64,000 bases of DNA from Leguminivora glycinivorella. Lineage: Eukaryota; Arthropoda; Insecta; Lepidoptera; Tortricidae. The DNA lies in NCBI RefSeq assembly GCF_023078275.1, contig NC_062971.1, positions 9,734,001 through 9,798,000 on the forward strand, in the 5' to 3' direction. Below, in pieces: positions 9,901 through 21,900 of this stretch; the stretch's first letter is position 1, and each line of letters starts with the position of its first letter. The position numbers and the translations under genes were made by a program. Under the pieces are notes generated by a model. The model was not told where the DNA came from and ran no database searches. It worked only from the letters and a program-made list of their open reading frames with translations.

Positions 9901-12900
9901 ACATCGGTCAAGCGAATATGCCCAGCAGCTTTGGATAAACAGTATAGCTACGTAATATGTATATGAACTTAGCAAACATATTTGAAATTTATATTCTTAA
10001 GGGTTTTTTTTTCATCCAGGATTTTTTGCACTTCGAAAGTTAAAACCCATAATATCACACGATGCCTTAAGATCTGTATACTTTGCCCATTTCCGCTCAT
10101 TAATATCGTACGGAATAATAATATGGGGTAACTCGACAGATTCGAAGCGCGTCTTTATAATGCATAATTTTTAAGAAAAAAAACCGCCTTCCTTTGGGGT
10201 TCTGGTGATAAATACTTTCAAATGTTGGATTATGTTATCAATTCGTCTGCACATTTTTTAATGTTTGTTATTCGATATCTCCGTCATTTCTGAACCAATT
10301 TTGAAATTTGGATGATTCTAAAGTACTTACAGATGAGAATGATTATCAGAACGGAACTCTAACCAGGGGCGGCTCACTCTTCATCAGCAGTTCCACTGCA
10401 CCAAATGTCACTGTTCTGGACGTAAGTGCATGCTGTTCTTATAAAAATACCAAAGTCACTATAAGTGTTCCGTTCAGATTTGAGGAGTTCCATTCTGACC
10501 ATCATCAGGAGTTCCACTGCACCAAATGTCACTGTTCAGTACGTAAATGCATGCTGTTCCTTTAAAAACACAAAAATCATCATATGTATGCCTTTCAGAT
10601 TTGAGGAGTTCCCTCGATTTCTCCAGGATCCCACCACCAGAACTGGGTTCTGAGAAAAATGGAACCAATCTGTATGCATATACATTCAATCAAAAAAAAA
10701 TTTCAAAATCGGTCCAGTAACGACGGAGATATCGAGGAACAAACATTAAAAAATAAATAAAAAAATACAGACGAATTGAGAACCCCTTCCTTTGAGATTT
10801 GGAAGGCGGTTAAAAAGCGAGCGCTACGTACTTTGGCCGGAGTGAATACAAGACACTCATGCAGAGACATATTTGTGGAACAACGCATTATGACCCATTT
10901 TTCACAATACCTGTTTGAAGTTATAATGTTTGTTAGAAACAATATATCTGACTTTAAACGCGTTCATGTTTCGGGTATAAACATTCGTTCCACTGGACGG
11001 TTAAGAACAGTTCCCCGGCGCATGGCCTTAGCGCAAAAAAACCCTCGCGTCATAGGACCAACATATTATGAACGACTTCCAGCCACCGTAAGAAATGAAC
11101 TGTGCGACCAAACATTAAAACGCCTATTGAGAGATTTTTTGTTGGATAGACCGTTTTATTCTGTTAATGAATATATGAATGGTTATTTTGACGATCCACT
11201 ACAGGAGATAATATATTGAAATTAATACATTTTGAATACCATGTTCTAAATTAGGTTGTTATTATAAATCGATATATTATGTTATTGAATTTCTTGTAAT
11301 TTGACTTATATTTGTGTAATTTGACGATCCGCTACAGGAGATAATACTTAAACATTAATTAGATATTGTTAAATCGTTTATTTTTAGAACTAGGTATTAT
11401 GAAATTATTTATATTATTGTATTTGACGATCGTAATATGAATTCTTGTAGATTGACATGCAATTTATACAGTAATTTGTATTATGAAATAAATGAATCTG
11501 AATCTTTTCCCCCGAAGCTGGATCCGCCCTGATGGGCGCGACAGTATGTCGCATGTCATGTACTTGCCCTGCTAAAACGTGTCTAACTTTTCAGGATTGT
11601 CACAAAAAAAAATAACCTAGGTACCTATGTATAACCAAGTTCCAGCAAGAGGCCGCGCGCATGCCGTGCACTATTTACACGAACCGTTTCGACCCACTTT
11701 TGACCCCCTTTAGCTGTGCCTATTGCAAGTACAGAAGTAAAATTATACCTACATACGTAATCATTAGGCTTAGGACTTTTTATGGCATACCGTGGTTCTA
11801 AAATCCGTGGAGTCGACATATGAAAAATTTTCGAAGTCAAAGTCCAATAGTATGATGTCATATTAAATATATTTATACATAACTGTCACAATCACAACGT
11901 TACCTAGTTAATTTTAATCGAAGGTAGTTAATATTAACTAATAATGTTATTTATTAGTAAATTTTATCATAATCCTATATAATAATACCAAAAAATTACT
12001 AAAAAGAAATTTCAGAAATCGGTCAAGCGTGAGTTGGCTCAATCTAATACCGAATTTTTAATAAAAATATTTATGAACCAGTGATACAATGAGAAAATAC
12101 GAAGAGGAGGGGCGGAGGGGAGATGAGGAGGGGGTAAAACATATTTTCATTAGAAATTTAAGAAATCGGTCAAGCGTGAGTTAGCTTAATCGAATATCGA
12201 ATTTTTAATAAAAATATTTACGAACCAGTTATACAATGAGAATACGCGCGAATATGGGGGCGGGGTATAAAAAAAGTTTTGAGATCCCACCAAAAACATA
12301 CCTGTTAAAAAGGGGGCCAAGTTCTTATCGGCAAATTATTCCCCTAAAAAAGGGTGGAAATCCAATCCAATGCCAAGTTTAGATGCAACTAAACATATGG
12401 CATATACTCTGTCAAACAAGTCTGTCAGTAAATAAGAACAAAGAAAACTATATGCATCCTTTTCTTTAGGGTGCTAGAGAAAAGGATACCTATAGTTTTC
12501 TTTGTTCTTTAGGGTGCTAGAGAAAAGGATACCTATAGTTTTCTTTGTTCTTATTTACTGACAGACTTGTTTGACAGAGTATAGTTGTGAAAATACGTAG
12601 GTAGGTACTTGGTTAAAAATATCTAAACTTATAATACTTCTAAATTTGAACTTCGCAGGTTTTCGTGCTGTACGGTACACTTGATTAATTGTATAACGTT
12701 TAGGAAGGCGTTATATGTGGAGGTAGAAAATAAAAAAGAAGATATATATTTACAAGTTTATTTACATATGAGAAGAGAAAATAGAAATAAAATTCAGAGG
12801 GACGTGGGAAAGTAACTGAGCTGAAGGTAGGAAATTCCGTGAAACAAGGCCTTAAGGTTTCACTTCCCTGAGCAGATGTTAGTTGATAGTAGGCCGGGGA

Positions 12901-15900
12901 CGACGCGTCGAACGTAGGTTGTCTCGGGCTTGTCGGAAGAAGAAACAGCATGAAGAGGAAGAATAGTTGCAGGAAGATCTTGTAGAGCAGCGTTCCGGAC
13001 TCGAGCGGCGAGTAGAGGGTAAGTGCCTCGAGTCCGGAGAGGAAGGATAGCAGCCTCGAACCCGGAGGAAGAGCCCTAAGAATATTTAGGCGTTAGGATA
13101 GTCACAATAGGTTTGTGACTACCACACCCGGCCCACCAAAGTCAGGAAGTGACCCATCAGTATCACTTTGGTGTTCACGGATGTAGTTAGTCAAACAGGA
13201 AGGTGTGGTAGAACAGATATAAAAGAAAGGAAGGGACACAGGATCTAAAGAACTTACAACTAGATTATATACAAAATTTACAACACTTACCCGAACCGGG
13301 GAAACGTATAGCACACAAACTATATATGTAATGTAGATAAAAGAACTTAGTGAAAAATATAGGTAGAAATTTACATAGGAAACGTAACAGATCTGGACTC
13401 AAGGCCCACCGGCGATATTCTGGCGTTTTCCAGAATCATCTCTAGAACGAATAAAAAATTTGAATTTTGAATCGTCAAATCGGCCAGCACCAATGCTAAA
13501 AATACGTATTAATTTGAAGTACGATATACATCCGCAAGGGTGGGTAAATTTAAAGTAAAAATCTGAAAAGTTTTTTGTGAATTAAAAAAAAGTATTCAAA
13601 ATACAAACAAAAAGGTTGGAGTAAAAAGAAACCGTTACAATTTTATAGTTAAATTAACATATTTTTTTAATTCATTTAACCTGCCAAGTTCAAATTTCGA
13701 AGTATTATAAGTTTATATATTTTTAACCAAGTACTTACGTATTTTCACAACTATACTATATTTTAAGTTGCATCTAAAGTTGGCATTGGATTGGATTTCA
13801 ACCCTTTTTTAGGGGAGCTATTAGCCGATAGGAACTTGGCCCCTTTTTTAACAGGTATGTTTTTGGCGGGATTTAATATTACCTACATTGAAAGGTGTAT
13901 AAAAACATGATTTAAATAGCACAGCTAGAGATCCGATTATAAACGGTGATGCATAAATAAAGTTGTTTGTGCCGCTAAACTCACAACAGCCACTCATCAC
14001 GACAACAGAAACTCGCGCGCTGCGGTCGACCTCCGCAAGTTCACATCAAGTTCTACCTCCGCTCGTGTGCTGCTGCTGCGTACCTAATGTACCTATTATC
14101 GTTCTTGTTACACTGCTACTGGTATATTCAAACTATCCAAAATTATACAAACTATACAGTAAGGTACTTAGTTTGGAATTGGAACTATAAATCCTTTACT
14201 TATATAAGGGATTCTTACACAATATGTGTTCTCTATGTAACCTAACTTCGGCGAACTTGTAATTTACCTCCCAGCGGCGGCGCCTGATATAGCGCATCGT
14301 AATTTTTATTTTTCTCACTTTTAATATAAACTCGAACTTCTGTATGTGTTGCTAACAAACATGGACACACAATTCAAGCGCAATTACACTTACAACACAA
14401 AAGTATGTAAGTAACTTGGAAACTGCGAAAACATAATGTCCGAAATAAATACATTTATCATACTCTAAGAACAAATTAAATTATTTTCATATAAAATATT
14501 TTAAGTTGTATTTTATGTAGTCACACTACTATTATACTTCATAAACATGAAATAAATGTCATTTACAAAGAAAAATTGACCAAGGCCTCCAAGTGTCCCG
14601 AGCTGGAATCGAACCAGCGTCCTCCGTTTACCGGACGGATACCTAAACCGCTTGGCCATCGGGTCACGAAGGCAAGGGTCGAAAATTCCATGTATATAGT
14701 TGACTACGGAACCCTAATAAATATATGCATACCAGTCAGACTTCAGAGTATAACATGACATTTGTATTTACGTCTCATAGGCTCGTACTGAGTCCTAATG
14801 TAGTACCAAGTACCTACCTATAACTATGTGTAAATATTGCTGAAAATAAACAACATTTCGTAAGTATTGCAACTAGGAGTGAACTAGGTATGCAGATTTA
14901 TTCGTTTGTCGACATTGAGGATTGGCCACATTTACCGAATGTGCAGAATACCCGACCACGAAAGTGTATTGATGTAGCAATTTCAATTCGCTTGTGCATA
15001 ATTAATTACTCGTGTAATATGATCGGTGTTAATTAAAATAGATTAAAACGATTTGTTACCTCGATAAAAAGTAGGTATTTTAGTATAGAATAGTCATGTC
15101 ATAGTATAGGAGATTGTAGACCTTTAAATTTGAGAATGAATAATTAGGTACTTAATTTATATGTTTACTTTTCAAAGGTTGGTTTTGGATCAACTAGGTA
15201 TAGTATGAACTTTTTGAGATGAACTTTTCACTTTTGCCGTAATCTGTTAAACAAAGGCCTTTGTTTCTATTATTCACGGTGGCTAGCTCCCGTTTCCACA
15301 GCACGTGCTAAAGTCTCAGTGTAGTTAAAAAGCAACTATCATGATAGCAATAAGGTTCAAATTTATTAATCATGTAGGCGTTCTGCCACAGATTTTATGT
15401 ATTTTATTAATTTTAATGTTTTTATTGTTTTACATTTTACAGTTTTACTTTTTACAATTTTTATTCATCAATCAATTCAAATTAATTATTTATATCAAAT
15501 CATTTTAATTTTATTTATTTACAATGAATTTAATTATGTCAAATGAATTTAATTTATATCCTAATTATTCAATTAACGATTATGTACAGTAATTTTAATT
15601 GTTGATTAGCATTTAATGATTTTTACCCTTTTATTCATTACTATGAAATAATTAAGCTGAACTATGTGAAAATAAAATATAAAATGTTAATGTCACATAT
15701 TTTGTATGTTGAAGCGGACAAACGGGCCATTTTTTTCAAAGTTGTCCACCCCACTTTTTTTGTAACATGGGTATTTTTTACGCGATTATTACTCAGAATC
15801 GCGAGCTCTTTCGATTCTGATAGGAGAAAAAAAATGTCCCAAGATTTCCATACATTTTTTCGAACCTTCCATTCCGTTACCACCATACAAAATGTACGAA

Positions 15901-18900
15901 AAAATGGTAACGGAATAGGAAAAAAACCTTGGGACACTTTTTTTCTCCTATTAGAATAGAAAGAGCTCGCGATTCTAAGTGGAAACCACATAAAAATTTC
16001 CAAATCCAAAAAAAAAGTGGGGTGGACAACTTTGAAAAAAATGGCCCAAACAGATTCTTGTTATTAGTAGATAGTTTAGCGCACGGAGCGACTGCACACA
16101 GCTGATAACGCCGTGGCGTGACTAGGGTTGTAAAAAAACGGTTTTTTTTCTAGCTTGAAAAAAAAACATGAAAAAAAACCGTGAAAAAAAACAGGTTTTT
16201 TTTCTGGAGTATGTTTTTTTTCTAAAGTACGAAATCTCAAAATTTGCAAAGTAGTTAATACTTTTATACGGTTTTTTAGACTTAATGTTAACTATTAAAC
16301 GAATTTAATCAAATAACTTTAATTTCTGGTCTTATAAAAGTAACATTTACGAAATCTGTAGTTTGTAGTTATCACTATTTACTGTTGGCAACACCACCGT
16401 CTCTCCATGCTACACGCCGCATCGGGGATTCCCCAATAAACGTTTGTATACTGAATTAAAATGTACGTTATTGTTATTGAAACACGTTACTACTCACGAA
16501 AAACCGTTATTGTCGTATTATTTGTTCATCTGAAAAAAAACCATATTTAGAAAAAAAACCAAGGTGCTCGGTTTTTTTTCATGTTTTTTTTCATAATTCT
16601 GAAGTTTTTTTTCATAATTCAGTTTTTTGAAAAAAAAAACAAGTGTTTTTTTTTTCAAAAAACATTTGTTTTTTTTTCTATTTACAACCCTAGGCGTGAC
16701 CGGTTCCCGGCCGGCCGCCCTGCGCCCGCGCATGTTCCCCCGCGCGCCGCGCTCACCAGTCGATCTGCCTCTCTGACGCACAGCACGCGCTACCGCGCTG
16801 CAATCGCATTCCTTTGTGCACTCGCTCGCGCTTTATAGATTTTATTTAAGTGCTTTTGCTTTGCCTGTCTGCATTTCTCCTTCTGAAATTGTAAACTGTT
16901 CGCTTACGCATGTGTGTGCTCAAGAATAAAGCTACAAAACGTATCCTACTTGTTTGCTTTCTACGCCTGGAGCTATACCTACTGCAAGTAAGTGGAACCC
17001 GTGGGAGACATCACTACGCATCCCACAATCAGTTTGCAGTATGCAGGTAACTTTTTTTGAAGATGACAAAACGTGTTATCTCCGAAAGGGCTTTTTATGG
17101 ATTTGAACCTTATTACTATCATGATAGTTGCTTTTTAACTACACTGAGACTATAGCACGTGCCGTTTAAACGGGAGCTAGCCGCCGTGAATAATAGAAAC
17201 AAAGGCCTTTGTTTAACAGATTACGGCTAAAGCGAAAAGTTCATCTCAGAAAATTCATACTATACCTAGATGTAATTTTTAAATAGATGCCTACTGACAA
17301 CACATTAATGTATGTGCATTATGTTTTGTCCCACAGATACGGGAGCAAGACAATGTTACCAGTGTCCGCACAACCAGAGCGCCTGCCAGTCGGAGCGGCG
17401 GCTGCAAGCGCCATGTCCCGCGCGCGGACTCCATTGCGCCACCGTCGCCAAGGCACCAGGTTAGGCAGATGTGTTAGAAAATAAAAAACAGAAAAAATAC
17501 AAAACATTTTGTTAAGTGACCATCACGTTTTTGCTTTTAGTTACGTCCATCTTTTTACTGTTTTAAATATTTTACATTGCTATTTGTTCAAATTATTGAA
17601 AAACAAACATAAACTCATTTTGCACTCGATCTAAATATAAAACACACACATTCCAACCATTCATTTCTGTCACTGACTGAGTGAATAAGTGAATGAGTGA
17701 AATGATGCCTGCTACGCCGCGGTCCCGGGTTCGAATCCCGCTAAGGGCATTTATTAGTGTGATGGGATTATGCGACGTTTTTGCCAATGCCACTTCTTCC
17801 TATTCGCAGTTCTGGACAATCTGCATTCTACGCAATTAGTATTTCACCACATTCCCTATTGTGCACGGTTATTACTTGTGAACAGTGGCGATTCTTCCTG
17901 TTCGCAATTCTGCACATTCTGAATTGCACACAGTAGTTTTTGACCTCATGCGCTATTGTGTGCAGTCATTATTTGTGTACAATAGCGATTATTCCTGTTC
18001 GCAATTCTGCACAATCTAAGTTCCACACAACAGGTATTTCGCCTCATTCGCTACTGTTCACAGCCATGTACAGAATAGTTTCTTCCTATTCGCAATTCTA
18101 CGCAATCCGAATTCGACGCAATAGGTATTTCACCTCATTCGTTATTGTGCACAGTCATTATTTGTATACAGTATAGTTTCTTCCTATTCGTAATTCTACG
18201 CAATTCGAATTCCACACAATAGGTATTTCGCCTCATGCGCTATTGTGCACAGTCATTATTTGTATACAGTATACTTTCTTCCTATTCGCAATTGTACGCA
18301 ATCTGAATTCGACCCAATAGTATTTCACCTCATTCGATTTTATGCACAGGCATTACTTGTGTACAATCTCGTTTTGCATAATCTCAGCTTCCTCAATCCC
18401 CGCAAACACGCACACATAGAAACGCAGAAAGTGCCTTCCGCGGCGCACTACAGTAGGCAAAGCTCCAAATAGCATTATTAATATTAACTATACCGTTATA
18501 CACATTCAGCAAAAATAATATTTAGGTGTCAGATAGCGTTGTTACAGGCACTGTATTCAATTTTGAGACCCAATTTCAAAATAAAATAAATCTAACCAGT
18601 CACCATATCAATATCTTGTAAACAAAATGTTAAAATCAAACCTTTGCTGACTATAGGTATAGGCCAATATTTACTAAATAATTACAGATGTAGTGCGAAA
18701 AGCGTTTCCTTCGTATTTTTCGTGAAATGTTCGTATTTGTCATGCTACAATTAATAGTTCACATTGTGACATTTGATGAAGTAGAACTACGAAACTCCTC
18801 AGCGACGTACTGCTCATGTAAGGAGATTTCTGCGTTTCTATGTGTGCGTGTTTGCGGGGATTGAGGAAGCTGAGATTGTGCAAAACGAGATTGTATACAA

Positions 18901-21900
18901 GTAATGCCTGTGCATAAAATCGAATGAGGTGAAATACTATTGAGTCGAATTCAGATTGTGTAGAATTGCGAATAGGAAGAAACTATACTGTACACAAATA
19001 ATGACTGTACACAATAGCGCATGAGGCGAAATACCTATTGTGTGGAAATCGAATTGCGTAGAATTGAGAATAGGAAGAAACTATACTGTATACAAATAAT
19101 GACTGTGCACAATAACGAATGAGGTGAAATACCTATTGCGTCGAATTCGGATTGCGTAGATTTGCGAATAGGAAGAAACTATTCTGTACACAAATAATGG
19201 CTGTGCACAGTAGCGAATGAGGCGAAATACCTGTTGTCTGGAACTTAGATTGTGCAGAATTGCGAACAGGAAGAATCGCTATTGTACACAAATAATGACT
19301 GCACATAATAGCGCATGAGGTCAAAAACTACTGTGTGCAATTCAGAATGTGCAGAAATACGAACAGGAAGAATCGCCACTGTTCACAAGTAATAACTGTG
19401 CACAATAGCGAATGAGGTGAAATACTAATTGCGTAGAATTCAGATTGTCCAGAACTGCGAATAGGAAGAAGTGACATTGGCAAGAACGTCGCATAATCCG
19501 TCTGAGTACCCACAACACAAGCCTTCTTGAGCTTACCGTGGGCCTCAGTCAATCTGTGTAAGAATGTCCTATAATATTTATTTATTTATTTAATGAGCGA
19601 GTCGCGTTGAGACAGAATGTTAAGCGCTGACAGAATGTTACGCGCTGAATGAGCGGCATTTCACGCAAAGTAACAATGACTGAGTGTCACGCGCTGTCAG
19701 TTGGAAGTCGCATTAGAGGCTTCACTTCAATAAAACAGAATAAGCATACTACACTCGCGATCAAAGAAACCGGGTCAGTACGAAAATCTGTAATATCTCC
19801 TAAAATAATCAAGCTAGGGACATGAATTAAACTGCATGTTGTAGATAATACTGAATTAAATAACATCAAATGGTGGAATCGTAATTCTTTTGTTTAATTA
19901 AATTACATAGGAAACAAAAAATCAACCAATTTTACGTGCAATAAATTACCAGTAGGTACTTCACATACAACACAAAAACTAAAAATTAATACTTCGTATT
20001 GCCTTCTCAGGCTCTTTTTACAGCTTCTAGATGATTCGGCATGCTGTTTATTAGTTCTTTATGCGTTTTTGCGGGATATTATCCAATTCTTCCACTAACG
20101 CCTGTTTCAGGTCTATAAGTGTAACTGGGCACGGTTTCAGCTCTTACATGCCTCTGAACCTCGTCCCATACATGCTCAATCGGATTTCAAGTCCAGGCTC
20201 CTCGAGGGCCAGCTCATAAAGCTGATGACCAACCTCCAAAAAATAATCTCTGACAATTTGTGCTGTGTGTGGCCCAGCGTTGTCATGCATAAACATAGAA
20301 TTTTCACCCATATTAACTAAGTTTGGGTAGACATGCTCATTAAGATTCTCTTTCACATATCTTGCACTCTTAAATGTACTATTTTCAATTAAAATGAACT
20401 CCGTGCGACTCTCTGAAGAGATTCCAGCCCAAACCATAACTGACCACCGCCGAACGCCACTTTTTCCTCAAAACATGGCCGTCCACCAGGCCGTCTGTAA
20501 ACTTTTCGCCGCTGTAAACTTTGCATAGAGCAAAAATCTGGATACATCAGAAAACAAAGTTCTTGCCCATTCTTCGTTACCCCAGTATCTGTGATCGCGG
20601 GCATAAAGTCGTCTTGCTGTTCGATGTATTCTTTCAAGTTTTGGGGCATTGGCCGGTCTATGTGGGGTCAAATTTGCTTCTTTGTGCTGCCGCCTGACAG
20701 TCCACTCGCTGATGCCATCCTTTTGGGTCTCTAAACGCTGATTTTTCACTTCAACTGCTGTGAGGTGCCGATTTCAGAGCCTGGTTTTAACAATAAATTG
20801 ATCTTCTCTAGCTGTAGTACATTTTGTTTTGCTGGTTTCTGGTCTTCTAAAGTTCTGCCCAGTTTGTAGGTAACGTTGGAGGACTCGATCTACTGTAGAA
20901 AGTGACACACCTGTTCTTCTCGCTGCATATCTCTGACTTCTTCATTCTTCTAATATAGTGATGATACGAGTACATTCATCTCATGTTCACGGCGTGATAG
21001 ACATTCAAGAATGACCACAAAATACAACAATGACAGCCTTTTATCATAATTCATTCACAGATTGAAAACAATTGTTTAAAAAGAAGCAGAATTAAAACGA
21101 ACGCAATTCCAAATGAGTACCTAATTAACCTTTTGTTTCAATTAAACACTTTCCAGTTAGTATGTAGAACATTGAAGGTTGGATTTAGTAGAATATTAAA
21201 TTCTCTTTAAAACAGAGTTAGTTTCATGCAGTTCCGACCAACGGTTTGCAAGATATTGAGGTTTTCGTCACTGACCCGGTTTCTTTGCCCGCGAGTGTAT
21301 ACATAGATACTCCATAAGAACAAATTGCTAAAAAGCAAGAAACAATCCTCTTGCAATGAATTTCGGACGATGTCGGTAAAACTCCCATTTTAAAGTAGGT
21401 ACTTCATTGTTCTCAGATTTTATGTCTACACTGACCTGCGCCTCAAGTGCCGCTCGCCCGTGCACGCTGACCCAGACCCAGCAGACCCTCCTGCTTACTT
21501 GCACGTGCGCCGGCCACCGCTGCAACTCGCCCTTCACTGACCAACTAAGGAATAAGCTCCATAACTTTACTTTAACCATGAGAAACTTCAATAAGACGAG
21601 TCTTGATCTTACAGATAAGTTTTTACAATCTTTTGGCAACGTGTCCTGGAACAAATTGTATGAGACAATTACGGTAAAATCAGTCCAAGACAAGCGAAAT
21701 AATACGACGACACCTGTTTATACAACAACTACATTGAAACCAAACCTGGATGGTAGTTTGAATGACATAAACGCTCCTAGGGCGGAAGCTTTGAAACACG
21801 AGGCTACAGAACCCTCGGACGACGAGGAAGATGAGAGCGAGGGCAGCGGCGCCTACGAGGACAGCCGGCTGCGACGGCCGGCCGCCGCGCCCGCGGCGCC

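Larger units (their letters stand above)
12284..13872. mobile_element. Large inverted-repeat element, nested
   Basis: The left end (atcccaccaaaaacat...) is inverted at the right (...atgtttttggcgggat). The arms match through 'ccaatccaatgcca', 'gtacttggttaaaaat' and 'ttgaac.t.gcaggtt', covering about 230 bp per arm. The left arm is interrupted by a small MITE (12,417-12,579). The interior (12,665-13,640) contains LTR-like sequence and a fragment shared with 25,965. There is no recognisable transposase. Confidence 0.65.
15194..17269. mobile_element. Composite element with 169-bp terminal inverted repeats
   Basis: The left arm 15,194-15,362 (ctaggtatagtatgaa ... ggttcaaat) and right arm 17,101-17,269 are inverted copies of equal length with few differences. 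The interior holds a 324-bp MITE, a 570-bp hAT-type element and a GC-rich block (16,700-16,830) followed by sequence with an 'aataaagctacaaaac' stretch that could be part of an LTR. No transposase is seen. The right end lies only 67 bp before exon 2 of the Ly6-type gene. Confidence 0.7.

Noticed and set aside
10308..10689. Three overlapping ORFs on both strands
   Set aside because: They lie inside the inverted-repeat element and include the ~120-bp tandem duplication; they are readings of repeat DNA.
14594..14666. Functional tRNA-Thr gene
   Set aside because: C instead of T at position 33 and a mismatched acceptor stem; more likely a SINE head or pseudogene, so listed only as tRNA-like.
16518..16838. 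ORFs rich in Lys/Phe across the A-tract element
   Set aside because: Products of poly-A/poly-T runs in the hAT-type element.
17940..19552. Series of similar ORFs (for example 17,940-18,176 and 19,133-19,324)
   Set aside because: All are the ~98-bp foldback unit read in frame on either strand; their similarity is the tandem repeat, not a gene family.
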